NCBI RefSeq assembly: GCF_002964605.1
Contig: NZ_PQDH01000004.1
Span: forward strand, 248,001 to 312,000
Direction: 5' to 3'
Origin: Vallitalea okinawensis
GTDB taxonomy: Bacteria; Bacillota; Clostridia; Lachnospirales; PQDH01
DNA: 64,000 nt
The notes under the pieces: model-generated
The model's input: the letters and a program-made list of their open reading frames with translations, nothing else
The model's database searches: none
Told to the model about the DNA's origin: nothing
Position numbers and translations under genes: made by a program
In this document: positions 17,074 through 27,643 of the stretch, one piece after another
Layout of the letters: each line of letters starts with the position of its first letter
Numbering within the stretch: the first letter of the stretch is position 1

Positions 17074-18639
17074 ATGAAACTTCAATATAAAATGACTCTT
17101 TTTTTCGTTTTAATACTAGCCATTGTCATTTGGACTATTGGTTTTTTTGGTCTCAAGAATTATGAAAACAGTTTAGAAGTACAGATGGGTAACAATGCTA
17201 TGGATATTGCTGTAACTCTGGCTTCAATGGAAAAGGTTCAAGAGAAACTTGCAGACAAAGATTATCATGCGGTTCAAGAGATTATTGAAGGAATAAGAGT
17301 TAATACCAGATTTCAATACATTATTGTTATCGATATGGAGGGTATAAAATACTCTTACCCGACGGCTTATGGGCTTGGAAAACCATACATCAGTGGTGGT
17401 GAAGAAGAAGTTCTAAAGACTGGAGAGGCTTATGTTTCAGCAGATAGAAATGAATTGATTTCAGCTATACGTGCATTTGTACCGATTTATTATGAAAATG
17501 ATCAAATTGGGGCAGTTATCGTTGGCTTATTAAAGGACCGGGTAACAGAAGAGAATCAAAGCTATTATCATCTTCTTTACATGACTTTCTTTATCGCAGC
17601 TCTTCTGGGGTTGATTAGTGCGACTCTGCTATCATTAAACATTAAAAAAAGTATATTTGGTTTAGAGCCCAAAGAAATTGCTCTTTTGCTGGGACAAAGA
17701 GATTTGATATTGCATAGCTTTAAGAATGGTATCATAGCCGTAGGTGAAGATAAAAAGATTATCTTTTACAATGATACAGCTAAGAAGATATTTGATTTCA
17801 AACGGGATATTACAGGTGAAGATGTAGAAGTTTTATGCCCGCATTATAGAGTTTTACTTGAAGAAGTACTTGCTACGGGGGAATCCATCTATAACCAAGA
17901 AATGAGGGTAACACCGTATAAGACTCTTGTTAGTAGCCATACCATAATGCGCAATCATAGAAATGAAGTCATTGGTATAGTTTCTGATTTTCAAGATTTA
18001 ACTGAGATTAAACAGATGGCTGAAGAATTAACTGGAGTGAAGAAAATGACTCATGCTTTGAGAGCACAAAATCATGAGTTCATGAATAAATTACACACGA
18101 TATCAGGGCTCATTCAATTAGGGGAATATGATAAAGCAGTAAGTTATATTTCGGATGTTTCAAGAATTAGAGCAGAACTTTCTACAACTCTCAATAAACG
18201 AATAAAAAATTCTCATATAGCTGCATTATTACTTGCTAAATACAACAAAGTAGCTGAAATGAAAATTGAATTAAATATCAATCCCAACTCCCATTTAGAA
18301 AAGTTGCCAGAGACTGTTTCGGCTGATGATTTTTGCTCCATACTTGGTAATTTGATTGAAAACAGCATTGATGAGTTGTTGGAGGTAGACTATCAAGGAG
18401 TTATTGAGGTGGATTTTGCTTCAGAACAAGAAGGCTTATACATGAGTGTTACTGATAATGGAAGAGGTATAAGTGAAGAAAAACAGCAAAAGATATTTGA
18501 AAGAGGTTATTCAACGAAGGATGGTAATAGAGGTCTAGGACTTGATATTGTTAAGCGAATTGTAGATGATTCCAATGGCGTGATTGATGTAACAAGTGAA
18601 GAGGGAACAACCATAGAAGTCTTTATACCTATGGAATAG
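17074..18639 (+). CDS. CitA/DcuS-family sensor histidine kinase
   Basis: A 521-aa membrane kinase: helix 1 (about 8-27), an extracytoplasmic PDC-type sensor (about 33-155), helix 2 (about 168-188), a PAS domain (about 205-310), a SpoOB-type dimerisation helix with phospho-accepting H334 in QNHEFMNKLHT, and an HATPase domain (ENSIDEL N-box; DNGRGISEE G1 box; GLGLDIV G2 box). Relatives sense citrate, C4-dicarboxylates or related carboxylates outside the cell. ATG 17074 is favoured over GTG 17071 because AGGAGG is 6 bases upstream of it. With the next gene it probably controls the operon, responding either to the importer substrate or to an electron-acceptor acid. Confidence 0.92.
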   Translation: MKLQYKMTLFFVLILAIVIWTIGFFGLKNYENSLEVQMGNNAMDIAVTLASMEKVQEKLADKDYHAVQEIIEGIRVNTRFQYIIVIDMEGIKYSYPTAYGLGKPYISGGEEEVLKTGEAYVSADRNELISAIRAFVPIYYENDQIGAVIVGLLKDRVTEENQSYYHLLYMTFFIAALLGLISATLLSLNIKKSIFGLEPKEIALLLGQRDLILHSFKNGIIAVGEDKKIIFYNDTAKKIFDFKRDITGEDVEVLCPHYRVLLEEVLATGESIYNQEMRVTPYKTLVSSHTIMRNHRNEVIGIVSDFQDLTEIKQMAEELTGVKKMTHALRAQNHEFMNKLHTISGLIQLGEYDKAVSYISDVSRIRAELSTTLNKRIKNSHIAALLLAKYNKVAEMKIELNINPNSHLEKLPETVSADDFCSILGNLIENSIDELLEVDYQGVIEVDFASEQEGLYMSVTDNGRGISEEKQQKIFERGYSTKDGNRGLGLDIVKRIVDDSNGVIDVTSEEGTTIEVFIPME

Positions 18640-18682
18640 AAAAGTGTTAAAAGATTATTGAAGTTGAAGGAGAAGAGGAAGA

Positions 18683-19366
18683 ATGATAGAAGTCTTAATA
18701 GTTGAAGATGATCCAATGGTGAGTGAAATCAATCAAAAGTTTCTTGAGAGAATTGATGGATTTAAAGCAAGTCATGTTGCACATTCCCTTGCTCAAGCAA
18801 AAGAGTACTTAAGTGAAAAAGAACCCGATTTAATACTTCTTGATGTCTTCTTTCCTCAAGGAAAAGGGTTGGATTTACTAAAGTGGATACGACAAGAAGG
18901 ACTTAAATGTGATGCTATTTTAATTACAGCAGATCGGCATGCAAAGACTGTGGAAGAAGCTTTTCGTTATGGAGCAGTGGATTATTTGATAAAGCCATTC
19001 GTTTTCGAACGCTTTAAAGAAGCTTTATTAAAATATGCAAATAGAAAAACAAATTTAAATCAAAATGAACATGTTGAGCAAGGCATGATCGATCGGTATA
19101 TACTCCAAGAAAAAGAGCATCATTTTGACCCACATGATGTAGGGGAGATGAAAGGATTTAATGAATTAACCTATAAGAAAATCATTGACAGTATTGATGG
19201 TATGGAGGGGAATCCTTTTACAGCAGAAGATATAGCCAAAGAAGTAGGTGTTTCTAGGATAACAGCACGGCGTTATTTGGACTTCCTAGAGAAAGAGAAC
19301 AAGCTCAGTATTGAGTTAGAATATGGTAAAGTAGGGCGCCCAAAAAATAAATATCGTAAGAGATAA
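18683..19366 (+). CDS. CitB/DcuR-family response regulator
   Basis: A 227-aa regulator. Receiver domain 1-120 with acidic pocket EDD (8-10), phospho-accepting D54 in LILLDVFFPQG, T/S switch in LITADR and the conserved lysine in LIKPF. The C-terminal winged-helix domain (about 170-227) contains FTAEDIAKEVGVSRITARRY, the CitT/DcuR-like recognition motif. Partner of the kinase 43 bp upstream. GGAGAAGAGGAAG precedes the ATG. Possible targets are the inverted sites at 8605-8682. It ends the operon, followed by a terminator. Confidence 0.92.
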   Translation: MIEVLIVEDDPMVSEINQKFLERIDGFKASHVAHSLAQAKEYLSEKEPDLILLDVFFPQGKGLDLLKWIRQEGLKCDAILITADRHAKTVEEAFRYGAVDYLIKPFVFERFKEALLKYANRKTNLNQNEHVEQGMIDRYILQEKEHHFDPHDVGEMKGFNELTYKKIIDSIDGMEGNPFTAEDIAKEVGVSRITARRYLDFLEKENKLSIELEYGKVGRPKNKYRKR

Positions 19367-19387
19367 AATGATGTTAATACAAGAATA

Positions 19388-19414
19388 GTCATGGTTTTAA
19401 ACCGTGGCTTTTTT
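19388..19414 (+). terminator. Intrinsic terminator of the NDH/quinone/two-component operon
   Basis: GTCATGGTT pairs with AACCGTGGC (19400-19408, two G-T pairs) followed by TTTTTT. It lies 21 bp after the response-regulator stop. Confidence 0.85.
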
Positions 19415-19715
19415 AGTAGCGATAAACTTTAGTTTTTTGAAACATAGTGTAATCTTTATACTGTTTATATATTAATAAATTATTAATTATATTACGTTAA
19501 TATTAATAATCATATTGTTTTACTTTAATTTTTAATCTTGTATTTTATTATTAATGAGTTGAATATGTTAAGAAATGATAAAAAATTGCGCAGATATTAA
19601 TTATTATAGGTTAATTAATATTTATGCAATAAATATGTAATAAGTCTAACATCTTCATGTGATAGCATAAAAATGTGGTCGCAACTGATAAAGTAAACAT
19701 TAAAGGAGGCATTAC
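19415..19715. other. AT-rich spacer before the chitinase gene
   Basis: Very AT-rich, with no credible frame. A promoter for the chitinase must be here but I cannot pick one with confidence. The start codon has a strong AAAGGAGG site. Confidence 0.5.
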
Positions 19716-22700
19716 ATGAAGAAAAATCGTAATAGCATAAGGATGAGGCGAGTATTGGCTTTTATTCTCGTCATAGCACTAGCGTTTGGTGTTATTCCTG
19801 GCATGACTAAAGAGGCTGATGCCAAGGAGGTACCCATGCTATGGGAAGTTAATACGCACTACAACGTTGGAGACCAAGTAACCTATGAAGAAAATATCTA
19901 TCAGTGTTTACAAGGACATACATCCATCTCAACATGGAATCCAGTAGCTGCAACATCACTATGGAAACCTGTAGATAATCATGTGCCATATCCTGATAAT
20001 ATGAATCCAGAAATGGATAACGGTGATAATAGTAGTGGTAATGATCAGAATGTCCAAAATGGAGAGATAGAGTTTGAGATCGTATCCGATTGGGGTTCTG
20101 GCATGACAGCCAATGTAATCATTAAGAATACTGATATAAAGTCCATTGATGGATGGACTGTGGAAATTCAACTAAATGAAGATATAAAGATTCACAGTTC
20201 ATGGAATGGAGAGGTTAAGCGTTCAGGAGATAAAGTAACCATTACACATGTAAATTGGAACAGTAATATTCCACCAAGTGGTACTGCTAATGTAGGGCTT
20301 TCAATAAGCTATACTGGTGCATTTCAGCAACCAACAGCATTTAAATTGAATGGTAAAACTGTAGATGTTCCAACAAATCCGGAACCAACAGAACCAGAAC
20401 CTATTGAACCTGATCCAGAGCCGACTCCTGAACCAACACCTATTCCAGATGGGCAGAGTAATTTTGTCGGTTACTTCCAATCCTGGTCTGATAAATGGGC
20501 ATCCAATGGAGCTGATACTCATTTAGCCAATTTACCGAAGTATGTCAATGTAGTTATGTTAGCATTTGGAAAGCCTGATATGACTTACAATGGTAACTTG
20601 AATTTAACTGGAACAGGTTTGGAATTTAGCTATGATGGAAGTGTACTTAAAGAAGCTATTGATACACTTAAATCCAGTAATCCTAATACAAAAGTTATCC
20701 TATCCATTGGTGGTTTAACTTATACAAATTGGGAGAATATCAATTATGATGCTATTGGAAGACTTGTGAAAGACTTCAATATGGATGGTGTGGATTTAGA
20801 TTATGAGCCAGCAGGAGGGTTTTATACAAGCTATGATAGCAATGGTAAGATTACTTATGCTAAAGAAGATGAATATGTTTACATCATCAATGAAATGCGT
20901 CAAGCATTACCACGGCCTTATATACTTGCAGCTACAGCTTGGAGTGTTGGTGCGTACGGTGAAGATGAATGGCAAAATGCGAAGCCAGGACCTTTTGCAA
21001 GTACAGGTATGATGTTACCTGTTCTAAGAAAAGCTGGAGACAAACTGGACATGCTAAATGTAATGGGTTATAATGCAGGATCCTATGATCCAATAGATGC
21101 TCTTAAAGCTTTCAAAAATTACTATGATGGTCCAGTTAATATGGGGGTTATGGTACCGCCAGAAGACTGGGGAGGTCATATATGGACACTTGACAAATTG
21201 GCTGAGACGGCAAAATATGTCCAGACTAATAATGTAGGCGGTATGATGATTTGGAGCTTACAACGTACAAACAGCAATCCAAGTTATACCAACCCCGATA
21301 ATCAAATGATGTCAACATTGATTGCCCAAGAACTTCATTTGGAAGAAGCCAATGAGCCATTGTTCCCACTAAGTAATCCAACCTATACATCACCTTGGGG
21401 GGACAAGTACCCCTATGAGGGTAATGATCAAACCGGTAATGACAACAATGGAAATGACAATAACAGTAACACTGGTAGTGATGATATAAAGTGGGCAACA
21501 GAACAAGGATTAGTTGTAGAGGCAATTAACTATAGTGAAACAGATAGTACATTTGAGACAGAATTCTTAGTGCAAAACCCTCATACATCCTACAAGTGGG
21601 ACAGTGGGATCTACAATGTTTGGGGATTTACCTTTAATACTTCAGCCCAAGTTACATCAGTAGAAGGTGCTAAATCTTTCAAACAAGATGGTAACAAAGT
21701 AACAATCATGTTAAATGACTGGGACACAACGATTCCTATGGGGGAAACAAGAACAGTTACTGTCAATTACAATAAGATAGGTAATGCTAACTATCCAAGA
21801 GGTATCCTGGTCCAGTTTATGCGTGGTGAAGATATCTATCCAGATCGTGCAGACTTACCTGATGGATTTATACAAGGTAAAGCAAACCTTGCAGATACTG
21901 ACTTAATCAGTAACCCTAATGCTTACTATCAAATATCAGTTTCTCCGATTGCAGATGGTTTAATTCTATATAATAGTCCATCTGACACTCAAATTACTAT
22001 CGGTTTAGCGGATGATGTCTACACGAATCTAACCAGTGGTATTAAAATGTGGATACCATCTAAGTATATGGCTATGGGGTTGGGATTTGCTCAAGAAGTT
22101 TATGGGATTAATCCTAATTATATGGCTGCTTTAGGAACGAAAGAAAATTTCTCAGCAGCAGTATATCCAACAATAGAAGGAGCATTCAGACATCCAGTAA
22201 CTATTCAGGGACAAACATGGTATTGGGGAATGACGTCCGGGTCGGTAGATGGACCTTTCCAGCAAGAAACGCCCAACTTTAATGAGGTTAAAGATTTCTT
22301 TCCTGATTCCTTTCCAGCAGATGCTGCCCATGATGATTATACCTATGTATCAGAAGACATTAACGATAAGAGATTTATTAAAGCAACTATTGCTTCAGCA
22401 GCCAGTCTAAGTATGACACGTGAATTCATGTATGCTGTACCTTCTTATGAGTTCAAAGACTTTATCAATCAAGCAGCAGACCCATCAGCAGAAGATATCC
22501 TTTTAACATATATCTACAATAGAGGGTTATACTCTGTGGATGGTAGTGTATTTAGAGAGAACCGTTCAGCAAATTTACAATCAGTAGACTTAGTTGAGAC
22601 TTTGGGTTATGCAGGCTTCGCTGATCATGTTCCACAAGTGTTAGGTATACTAGGTAAGATGAATAAAGAAACATCAGATATCTATGATATTGAGTTAACA

Positions 22701-22970
22701 AAAGATGATATTGCTATCTTTATATCTGAAATGAGAAGTTTTTATCCACATGGTATTCCAACAGAAGCAGAATGGAATGCTATGACAGAAGATGTTTATA
22801 GAGCCTTTGATGTGCTAGCAGAACATTGGGGTGGTGATACAATCTCATATCGCTATGATTTTTTAACGTTACTTAGAGTAATAAAAACATATTTACCATC
22901 TGAGATTCCACCAGCTCCAAAAGGTGAAAACTTTGGTTATCAAGTAATTAATAGAGATACAGCTAAATAG
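19716..22970 (+). CDS. Secreted multidomain GH18 chitinase
   Basis: A 1084-aa exported enzyme. Signal peptide 1-37 (ending ADAKE); CBM5/12-type chitin-binding module about 40-86 (WEVNTHYNVGDQVTY, W83); CBM2-like sandwich about 116-218; Pro/Glu/Thr linker 219-246; GH18 barrel about 249-540 with catalytic DGVDLDYE (357-364, acid E364) and SIGG (330-333). Then an Asn/Asp/Gly linker (568-589), a second CBM2-like sandwich (about 590-715) and a C-terminal domain of about 365 residues I cannot name, in which ALGTKENFS (805-813) recalls the catalytic-glutamate region of lysozyme-like enzymes. It should hydrolyse chitin outside the cell. Monocistronic by context. Confidence 0.93.
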   Translation: MKKNRNSIRMRRVLAFILVIALAFGVIPGMTKEADAKEVPMLWEVNTHYNVGDQVTYEENIYQCLQGHTSISTWNPVAATSLWKPVDNHVPYPDNMNPEMDNGDNSSGNDQNVQNGEIEFEIVSDWGSGMTANVIIKNTDIKSIDGWTVEIQLNEDIKIHSSWNGEVKRSGDKVTITHVNWNSNIPPSGTANVGLSISYTGAFQQPTAFKLNGKTVDVPTNPEPTEPEPIEPDPEPTPEPTPIPDGQSNFVGYFQSWSDKWASNGADTHLANLPKYVNVVMLAFGKPDMTYNGNLNLTGTGLEFSYDGSVLKEAIDTLKSSNPNTKVILSIGGLTYTNWENINYDAIGRLVKDFNMDGVDLDYEPAGGFYTSYDSNGKITYAKEDEYVYIINEMRQALPRPYILAATAWSVGAYGEDEWQNAKPGPFASTGMMLPVLRKAGDKLDMLNVMGYNAGSYDPIDALKAFKNYYDGPVNMGVMVPPEDWGGHIWTLDKLAETAKYVQTNNVGGMMIWSLQRTNSNPSYTNPDNQMMSTLIAQELHLEEANEPLFPLSNPTYTSPWGDKYPYEGNDQTGNDNNGNDNNSNTGSDDIKWATEQGLVVEAINYSETDSTFETEFLVQNPHTSYKWDSGIYNVWGFTFNTSAQVTSVEGAKSFKQDGNKVTIMLNDWDTTIPMGETRTVTVNYNKIGNANYPRGILVQFMRGEDIYPDRADLPDGFIQGKANLADTDLISNPNAYYQISVSPIADGLILYNSPSDTQITIGLADDVYTNLTSGIKMWIPSKYMAMGLGFAQEVYGINPNYMAALGTKENFSAAVYPTIEGAFRHPVTIQGQTWYWGMTSGSVDGPFQQETPNFNEVKDFFPDSFPADAAHDDYTYVSEDINDKRFIKATIASAASLSMTREFMYAVPSYEFKDFINQAADPSAEDILLTYIYNRGLYSVDGSVFRENRSANLQSVDLVETLGYAGFADHVPQVLGILGKMNKETSDIYDIELTKDDIAIFISEMRSFYPHGIPTEAEWNAMTEDVYRAFDVLAEHWGGDTISYRYDFLTLLRVIKTYLPSEIPPAPKGENFGYQVINRDTAK

Positions 22971-23005
22971 AGATAGATACAGCTGAATAATAGAAGAAGT
23001 GTAAG

Positions 23006-23040
23006 AGGAGCCTATATGTCATAATGACATATAGGCTCCT
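23006..23040. terminator. Palindromic terminator between chitinase and SDR genes
   Basis: AGGAGCCTATATGTCAT and its exact complement form a 17-bp stem with a one-base loop. It lies between converging genes. T-runs are short on both sides. Confidence 0.7.
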
Positions 23041-23055
23041 TCTAAATAACTATCT

Positions 23056-23838
23056 TTATCCCTTATTAGGTTGTTTACTCATCCCAATCCCAAGTATAGC
23101 TGTAACAGCTTTTCTAGGGACAAAACGTTGAATTTGAATCATGAACTTATTATTCAATCCAGGGATGGCAATGGATTTGCCTTTCTTCAGAGCCTTATAA
23201 CCTTTTATAGCTACTGATTCAGGCGTTGCCTTATGTCTGAAGAGATCTGACTTACGATTAACTTCAGCACGACTAAAGAAATCTGTATCGGTACTGCCAG
23301 GACATAATGCTGTTACTTTAATTCCATATGGCTTTAATTCGTAAGCAAGGGCTTCAGAAAAATGAACAACAAAGGATTTAGAAGCAAAGTAAACATTCAT
23401 ATGTGGTCCTGATTGAAAGCCTGCTACAGATGCTACATTCAGTATTTTACCTCTTTTACGTCTTACCATATCTTGACTGAAGAGATGGGTTAAGTGAACC
23501 AAAGAAGTCATATTCACCTGCATCATATCTAATTCATTTTTTATATCATTGGTGTGGAATAAACCATATGAACCAAAACCAGCATTATTGGCTATGATAT
23601 CGATCTCTAAGTTTAATTTCTTCACATCATTATAAATACTTTCTGGCGCAGTAGGATCACCTAGATCATATACAAGTGTATGAATATGTGGGGTATAAGT
23701 CTTAAGTTTTTGTTTGGCATGTTCTAAACGCTCTTTATTACGACCGACCATAACAATACCATAACCATCTAAAGCCATTTCTCTCGCTAAATAATAACCA
23801 ATTCCACGATTAGCTCCTGTTATTAGTGCATATTTCAT
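23056..23838 (-). CDS. Short-chain dehydrogenase/reductase (DltE/YqjQ-like)
   Basis: A 260-aa classical SDR: NAD(P)-binding TGANRGIG (7-14), NNAGFGSYG, catalytic serine region LNVASVAGF and the YFASK dyad (about Y153, K157). The ARG-containing VGRNKER after the second strand suggests preference for NADP. Extended C terminus of the DltE-like subgroup. Substrate unknown. AGGAGG lies upstream of ATG. Stands alone between converging and diverging genes. Confidence 0.9.
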   Translation of the reverse strand: MKYALITGANRGIGYYLAREMALDGYGIVMVGRNKERLEHAKQKLKTYTPHIHTLVYDLGDPTAPESIYNDVKKLNLEIDIIANNAGFGSYGLFHTNDIKNELDMMQVNMTSLVHLTHLFSQDMVRRKRGKILNVASVAGFQSGPHMNVYFASKSFVVHFSEALAYELKPYGIKVTALCPGSTDTDFFSRAEVNRKSDLFRHKATPESVAIKGYKALKKGKSIAIPGLNNKFMIQIQRFVPRKAVTAILGIGMSKQPNKG

Positions 23839-24005
23839 GTCATAACCTCCTAACTGAAAACTGATATCGACAAATAATAATTATAGTATACTCTGTAAAC
23901 AATAAGAGGTCAATACGATTAATCAATATTTGATCAATAATAAGAAACTATGAGGATGAAGCAAGAGCTATTACCGAGGAAATAAAAAACATTCTATCCT
24001 ACATC

Positions 24006-24034
24006 TCGTCAAGAACGTATATTCCTGTTATAAT
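24006..24034 (+). promoter_or_regulatory. Candidate sigma-A promoter for uvrC
   Basis: TCGTCA (24006-24011), 17-bp spacer, TATAAT (24029-24034), about 85 bp before the start. Confidence 0.55.
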
Positions 24035-24119
24035 AGAGATATTGTTCAATGAGTTGAATAGAGTATGATGGACGGGAATCATGGAGAAATATAAGATCGA
24101 GTTCGAGGTAGGTGGTATT

Positions 24120-25979
24120 ATGTTTGATATACAAGAAGAATTGAAGAAGTTACCGGATAAACCCGGTGTTTATATAATGAAAGATGAATATGAGAATATT
24201 ATCTATGTTGGTAAAGCTATTAAATTAAAAAATCGTGTAAGACAATATTTTCAGAGTTCGCGTAATTTAATGCCTAAAATTAAAAAGATGGTACAGCATA
24301 TCAAGGAGTTTGAGTATATCGTTACAGACTCTGAATTAGAGGCATTAATTTTAGAGTGTACTTTAATAAAAAAACATCGCCCAAGATATAATACCCTATT
24401 AAAAGACGATAAGAGTTACCCCTATATAAAAGTTACCGTTGGAGAACCATTCCCACGAGTCATGATGACAAGAAGCCTTAAGAAGGACAAATCCAAGTAT
24501 TATGGTCCATATACCAGTTCTGGTGCAGTGAAAGAGACCATTGAGATTATTAAGAAGAATTGGCCTATTCGAACATGTAATAGAAGCTTACCTAAAGACA
24601 TTGGGAAAGATCGACCTTGTCTCAACTATCACATTGGCCAATGTCATGCACCTTGTGATGGGAAAATCAGCGCAGAAGACTATAGGGAAATCATTTCTGA
24701 GGTTATAACTTTTTTAGATGGTAAATATGACATTATATTAAAAGAATTAGAAGCTAAAATGCAGGTAGCATCAGAGAATTTAGATTTCGAAGAAGCAGCA
24801 AAGTTAAGGGATAAGATTAAGAGTATTAATATTGTAGCTCAAAAGCAAAAGATGATTAATTCGTCAATGGAAGATCAAGATGTTATAGCTTTTGCAAGAA
24901 GTCACGATGAAGCATTAGTACAAGTTTTTTTCATTAGAGGTGGAAAGCTCATAGGTAGAGAGCATTTTATGCTCAATGGTGTAGATCAGTTATCTAGGTC
25001 AGAAGTCATGACCACATTCATTAAGCAGTTTTATTCAGGGACACCTTTTATCCCAAGGGAGTTAATTCTTCAAGAGGAAATTGATGAAACAAATATCATA
25101 CAAGCTTGGCTTTCTGATAAGCGGGGGCATAAAGTGCATATTAAAGTACCGCGTAAAGGCGATAAATCAAAACTAGTTGATTTAGCTGCCAAGAATGCCT
25201 TACTAACCCTTGAGCAGTTTGGTGAACGAATCAAGAGAGAAGAACAGCGTACCAAGGGAGCAGTTAAAGAGATTGCTGGGCTTATTGGCTATGAGCAAGA
25301 AATCCATCGTATAGAGGCCTACGATATTTCTAACACCTTTGGTTTTCAATCTGTTGGTTCCATGGTGGTCTTTGAAGATGGTAAACCTAAACGCAGTGAC
25401 TATCGTAAATTCAAGATTAAGACCGTTTATGGCGCTAACGATTACGCCAGTCTAGAAGAAGTGTTAACAAGACGATTATCTCATGCATTGAAAGAGCAGA
25501 ATGAATTAAAGGAAAAGAATCTATCCAATGAATATGGAAAGTTCTCAAAGCTTCCGGATTTGATTTTAATGGATGGTGGTAAAGGTCAAGTTAATATTGC
25601 TAAAAAAGTGCTCAATCAATTCAAGCTTAATATCGAAGTCTGTGGTATGGTAAAGGATGATCGACATAGAACTCGAGGTTTATATTATGAAGGACAAGAA
25701 GTGCCTATAGATAAACATACAGAAGGGTTTAAGCTTATTACTAGAATTCAAGATGAAGCCCATCGCTTTGCCATTGAATACCATAAGAAAATTCGCTGGG
25801 ATCGACAAGTTAAATCTGTCTTAGACGATATTCCAGGCATAGGACCAAAACGACGCAACGCTCTTATTACTGCATTTGCAAATATTGAAAAAATTAAAGA
25901 GGCTACTTTAGAAGAGCTTGAGCAAATAGAAGGAATGAATAAAAAATCAGCGGAAGCTGTGTACGTTTACTTTAGATAA
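24120..25979 (+). CDS. uvrC: UvrABC excinuclease subunit C
   Basis: A 619-aa nucleotide-excision repair nuclease that cuts both sides of a lesion. GIY-YIG domain at the N terminus ([16 protein letters not shown]), four-cysteine-like [20 protein letters not shown] segment, UVR helix pair (about 200-235, [13 protein letters not shown]), RNase H-like nuclease ([31 protein letters not shown]) and C-terminal double HhH ([14 protein letters not shown]). I chose ATG 24120 because the conserved start [11 protein letters not shown] follows closely and GTAGGTGG precedes it; an in-frame ATG at 24081 would add 13 residues. It is followed by ung after 28 bp, a likely DNA-repair pair. Confidence 0.95.
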   Translation: MFDIQEELKKLPDKPGVYIMKDEYENIIYVGKAIKLKNRVRQYFQSSRNLMPKIKKMVQHIKEFEYIVTDSELEALILECTLIKKHRPRYNTLLKDDKSYPYIKVTVGEPFPRVMMTRSLKKDKSKYYGPYTSSGAVKETIEIIKKNWPIRTCNRSLPKDIGKDRPCLNYHIGQCHAPCDGKISAEDYREIISEVITFLDGKYDIILKELEAKMQVASENLDFEEAAKLRDKIKSINIVAQKQKMINSSMEDQDVIAFARSHDEALVQVFFIRGGKLIGREHFMLNGVDQLSRSEVMTTFIKQFYSGTPFIPRELILQEEIDETNIIQAWLSDKRGHKVHIKVPRKGDKSKLVDLAAKNALLTLEQFGERIKREEQRTKGAVKEIAGLIGYEQEIHRIEAYDISNTFGFQSVGSMVVFEDGKPKRSDYRKFKIKTVYGANDYASLEEVLTRRLSHALKEQNELKEKNLSNEYGKFSKLPDLILMDGGKGQVNIAKKVLNQFKLNIEVCGMVKDDRHRTRGLYYEGQEVPIDKHTEGFKLITRIQDEAHRFAIEYHKKIRWDRQVKSVLDDIPGIGPKRRNALITAFANIEKIKEATLEELEQIEGMNKKSAEAVYVYFR

Positions 25980-26007
25980 ATGAACTTTAATTATAGGGAG
26001 GTTCAAT

Positions 26008-26682
26008 ATGGTTATTTTAAAAAATGACTGGCAAGGGGTTTTGAATGAGGAGTTTGATAAGGCATATTATCAACAGCTACGAGGATTTCTCAAACAAGAG
26101 TACAGTACAACAACCATTTATCCAGAGATGTACAGCATCTATAATGCCCTGCATTATACTGCATATAACGATGTAAAGGTGGTTATTTTAGGGCAAGATC
26201 CCTATCATGGACCTGGGCAAGCTCATGGGCTTTGCTTCTCTGTACAACCATCAGTTAAGATACCCCCTAGCCTAGTGAATATCTATAAGGAATTGGAAAC
26301 AGATTTAGGGTGTAGCATTCCTAATAACGGCTATCTAAAGAAATGGGCTGATCAAGGCATATTACTGTTGAATACAGTACTTACTGTGAGAGCTCATCAA
26401 GCATTTTCTCATCGGGGTCAGGGGTGGGAAGTCTTCACTGATCAGATTATTAAGCATCTTAATAATAGAGAAGAGCCTATGGTTTTCTTGTTATGGGGAA
26501 GTCCGGCAAGAAAGAAGAAAGCACTTATCACCAATCCACAGCATAAGATATTTGAGGCGCCACATCCAAGTCCATTATCTGCACACCGTGGATTCTTTGG
26601 CTGTAAACATTTTTCACAGACAAATGAGTTCTTAAAGAGTATGGGAAAAGAACCTATTGATTGGCAAGTGGAGAATATCTAA
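26008..26682 (+). CDS. ung: Uracil-DNA glycosylase, family 1
   Basis: A 224-aa repair enzyme that removes uracil from DNA. Family-1 motifs are complete: the water-activating loop [18 protein letters not shown] (catalytic Asp, about residue 63) and the leucine/histidine loop [18 protein letters not shown] (about 186-203). Length is typical. GGGAGG stands 10 bases before ATG, 28 bp after uvrC, so the two are probably transcribed together. Confidence 0.97.
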   Translation: MVILKNDWQGVLNEEFDKAYYQQLRGFLKQEYSTTTIYPEMYSIYNALHYTAYNDVKVVILGQDPYHGPGQAHGLCFSVQPSVKIPPSLVNIYKELETDLGCSIPNNGYLKKWADQGILLLNTVLTVRAHQAFSHRGQGWEVFTDQIIKHLNNREEPMVFLLWGSPARKKKALITNPQHKIFEAPHPSPLSAHRGFFGCKHFSQTNEFLKSMGKEPIDWQVENI

Positions 26683-26812
26683 TTAAGAGGTTCTTTTTGT
26701 GATTAATTGATGAAGTACCTTGCATTTAAAGAAGTTTTATTATAACATAAAACGTGAATGGATTTTAATCTAGGAAATACGAAAATTCCTATATGAGACA
26801 GGAGATATGTAA

Positions 26813-27577
26813 ATGGAAAACAAAGTTTTAGCTAAAGTGGGTAATACAGAAATTACTGCATTAGATATGGAGAAAGTTATTGCTGCAATGCCAGGCGGTA
26901 GAGGGCAAGAGCAGTTTAACAACCCAACTGCAAGAAAACAACTGTTAGATGAAATGGTTAACAGAGAAATGATTTACTTAAATGCAGTTGATGAAAAATT
27001 AGAAGAAAATCCTGAATTCAAGAAATTAATGGATGAAGCTAAACATAATTTACTTCAACAGTTTGCTATTGATACATTAATCAAAGACATAAAAGTTGAA
27101 GAAAATGAATCACAAGAATACTATGAAAAAAATCAAGAAATGTTTAAATCTCCTGAAGAAGTGAGAGCAAGTCATATTCTTATTGCTGATGAAGAAGAAG
27201 CTAGAAAAGTTGCTGATGATGTTAAAGCAGGTAAAGATTTTGCTGAAGCTGCTAAAGAGCATTCTATATGTCCATCAAAAGAGCGTGGGGGAGATTTAGG
27301 TTTCTTCAGTAGAGGCAAGATGGTACCTGCATTTGAAGAAGCTGCTTTTGCTTTAGAAGTAGGAGAAATCAGTCACTTAGTAAAGTCTGATTTTGGATAC
27401 CACATCATCAAAGTGGAGAATAAAAAAGTTCCACAAACTAAATCTTTTGAAGAAGTAAAAGGTCAAATTGATGACTATCTTTTAAGACAAAAGAGAACAA
27501 TTCGTTATGCTGATAAAGTAAAGGTTTTAAAAGAACAGTATGATGTTGAGTTAAACGAAGATGCATTTAAAGCATAG
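26813..27577 (+). CDS. Parvulin-type peptidyl-prolyl isomerase, apparently cytoplasmic
   Basis: A 254-aa foldase-like protein: SurA/trigger-like N-terminal helices (1-110), then a complete parvulin domain (about 118-215) with [35 protein letters not shown] and FGYHIIKVE. Unlike PrsA it has no signal peptide or lipobox, so it should act inside the cell. Acidic overall. ACAGGAGATATG site before the ATG. Stands alone, followed by a strong terminator. Confidence 0.9.
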   Translation: MENKVLAKVGNTEITALDMEKVIAAMPGGRGQEQFNNPTARKQLLDEMVNREMIYLNAVDEKLEENPEFKKLMDEAKHNLLQQFAIDTLIKDIKVEENESQEYYEKNQEMFKSPEEVRASHILIADEEEARKVADDVKAGKDFAEAAKEHSICPSKERGGDLGFFSRGKMVPAFEEAAFALEVGEISHLVKSDFGYHIIKVENKKVPQTKSFEEVKGQIDDYLLRQKRTIRYADKVKVLKEQYDVELNEDAFKA

Positions 27578-27588
27578 GTTATAGCTAA

Positions 27589-27635
27589 AAAAACACATGA
27601 TTAAACCCATTATTTGGGATTTGATCATGTGTTTT
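27589..27635. terminator. Bidirectional terminator between PPIase and plsC genes
   Basis: AAAACACATGAT (27589-27600 and the next base) pairs with ATCATGTGTTTT (27624-27635), with an inner CCCA/TGGG helper stem, flanked by A-run and T-run. Confidence 0.85.
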
Positions 27636-27643
27636 CTTTATCA

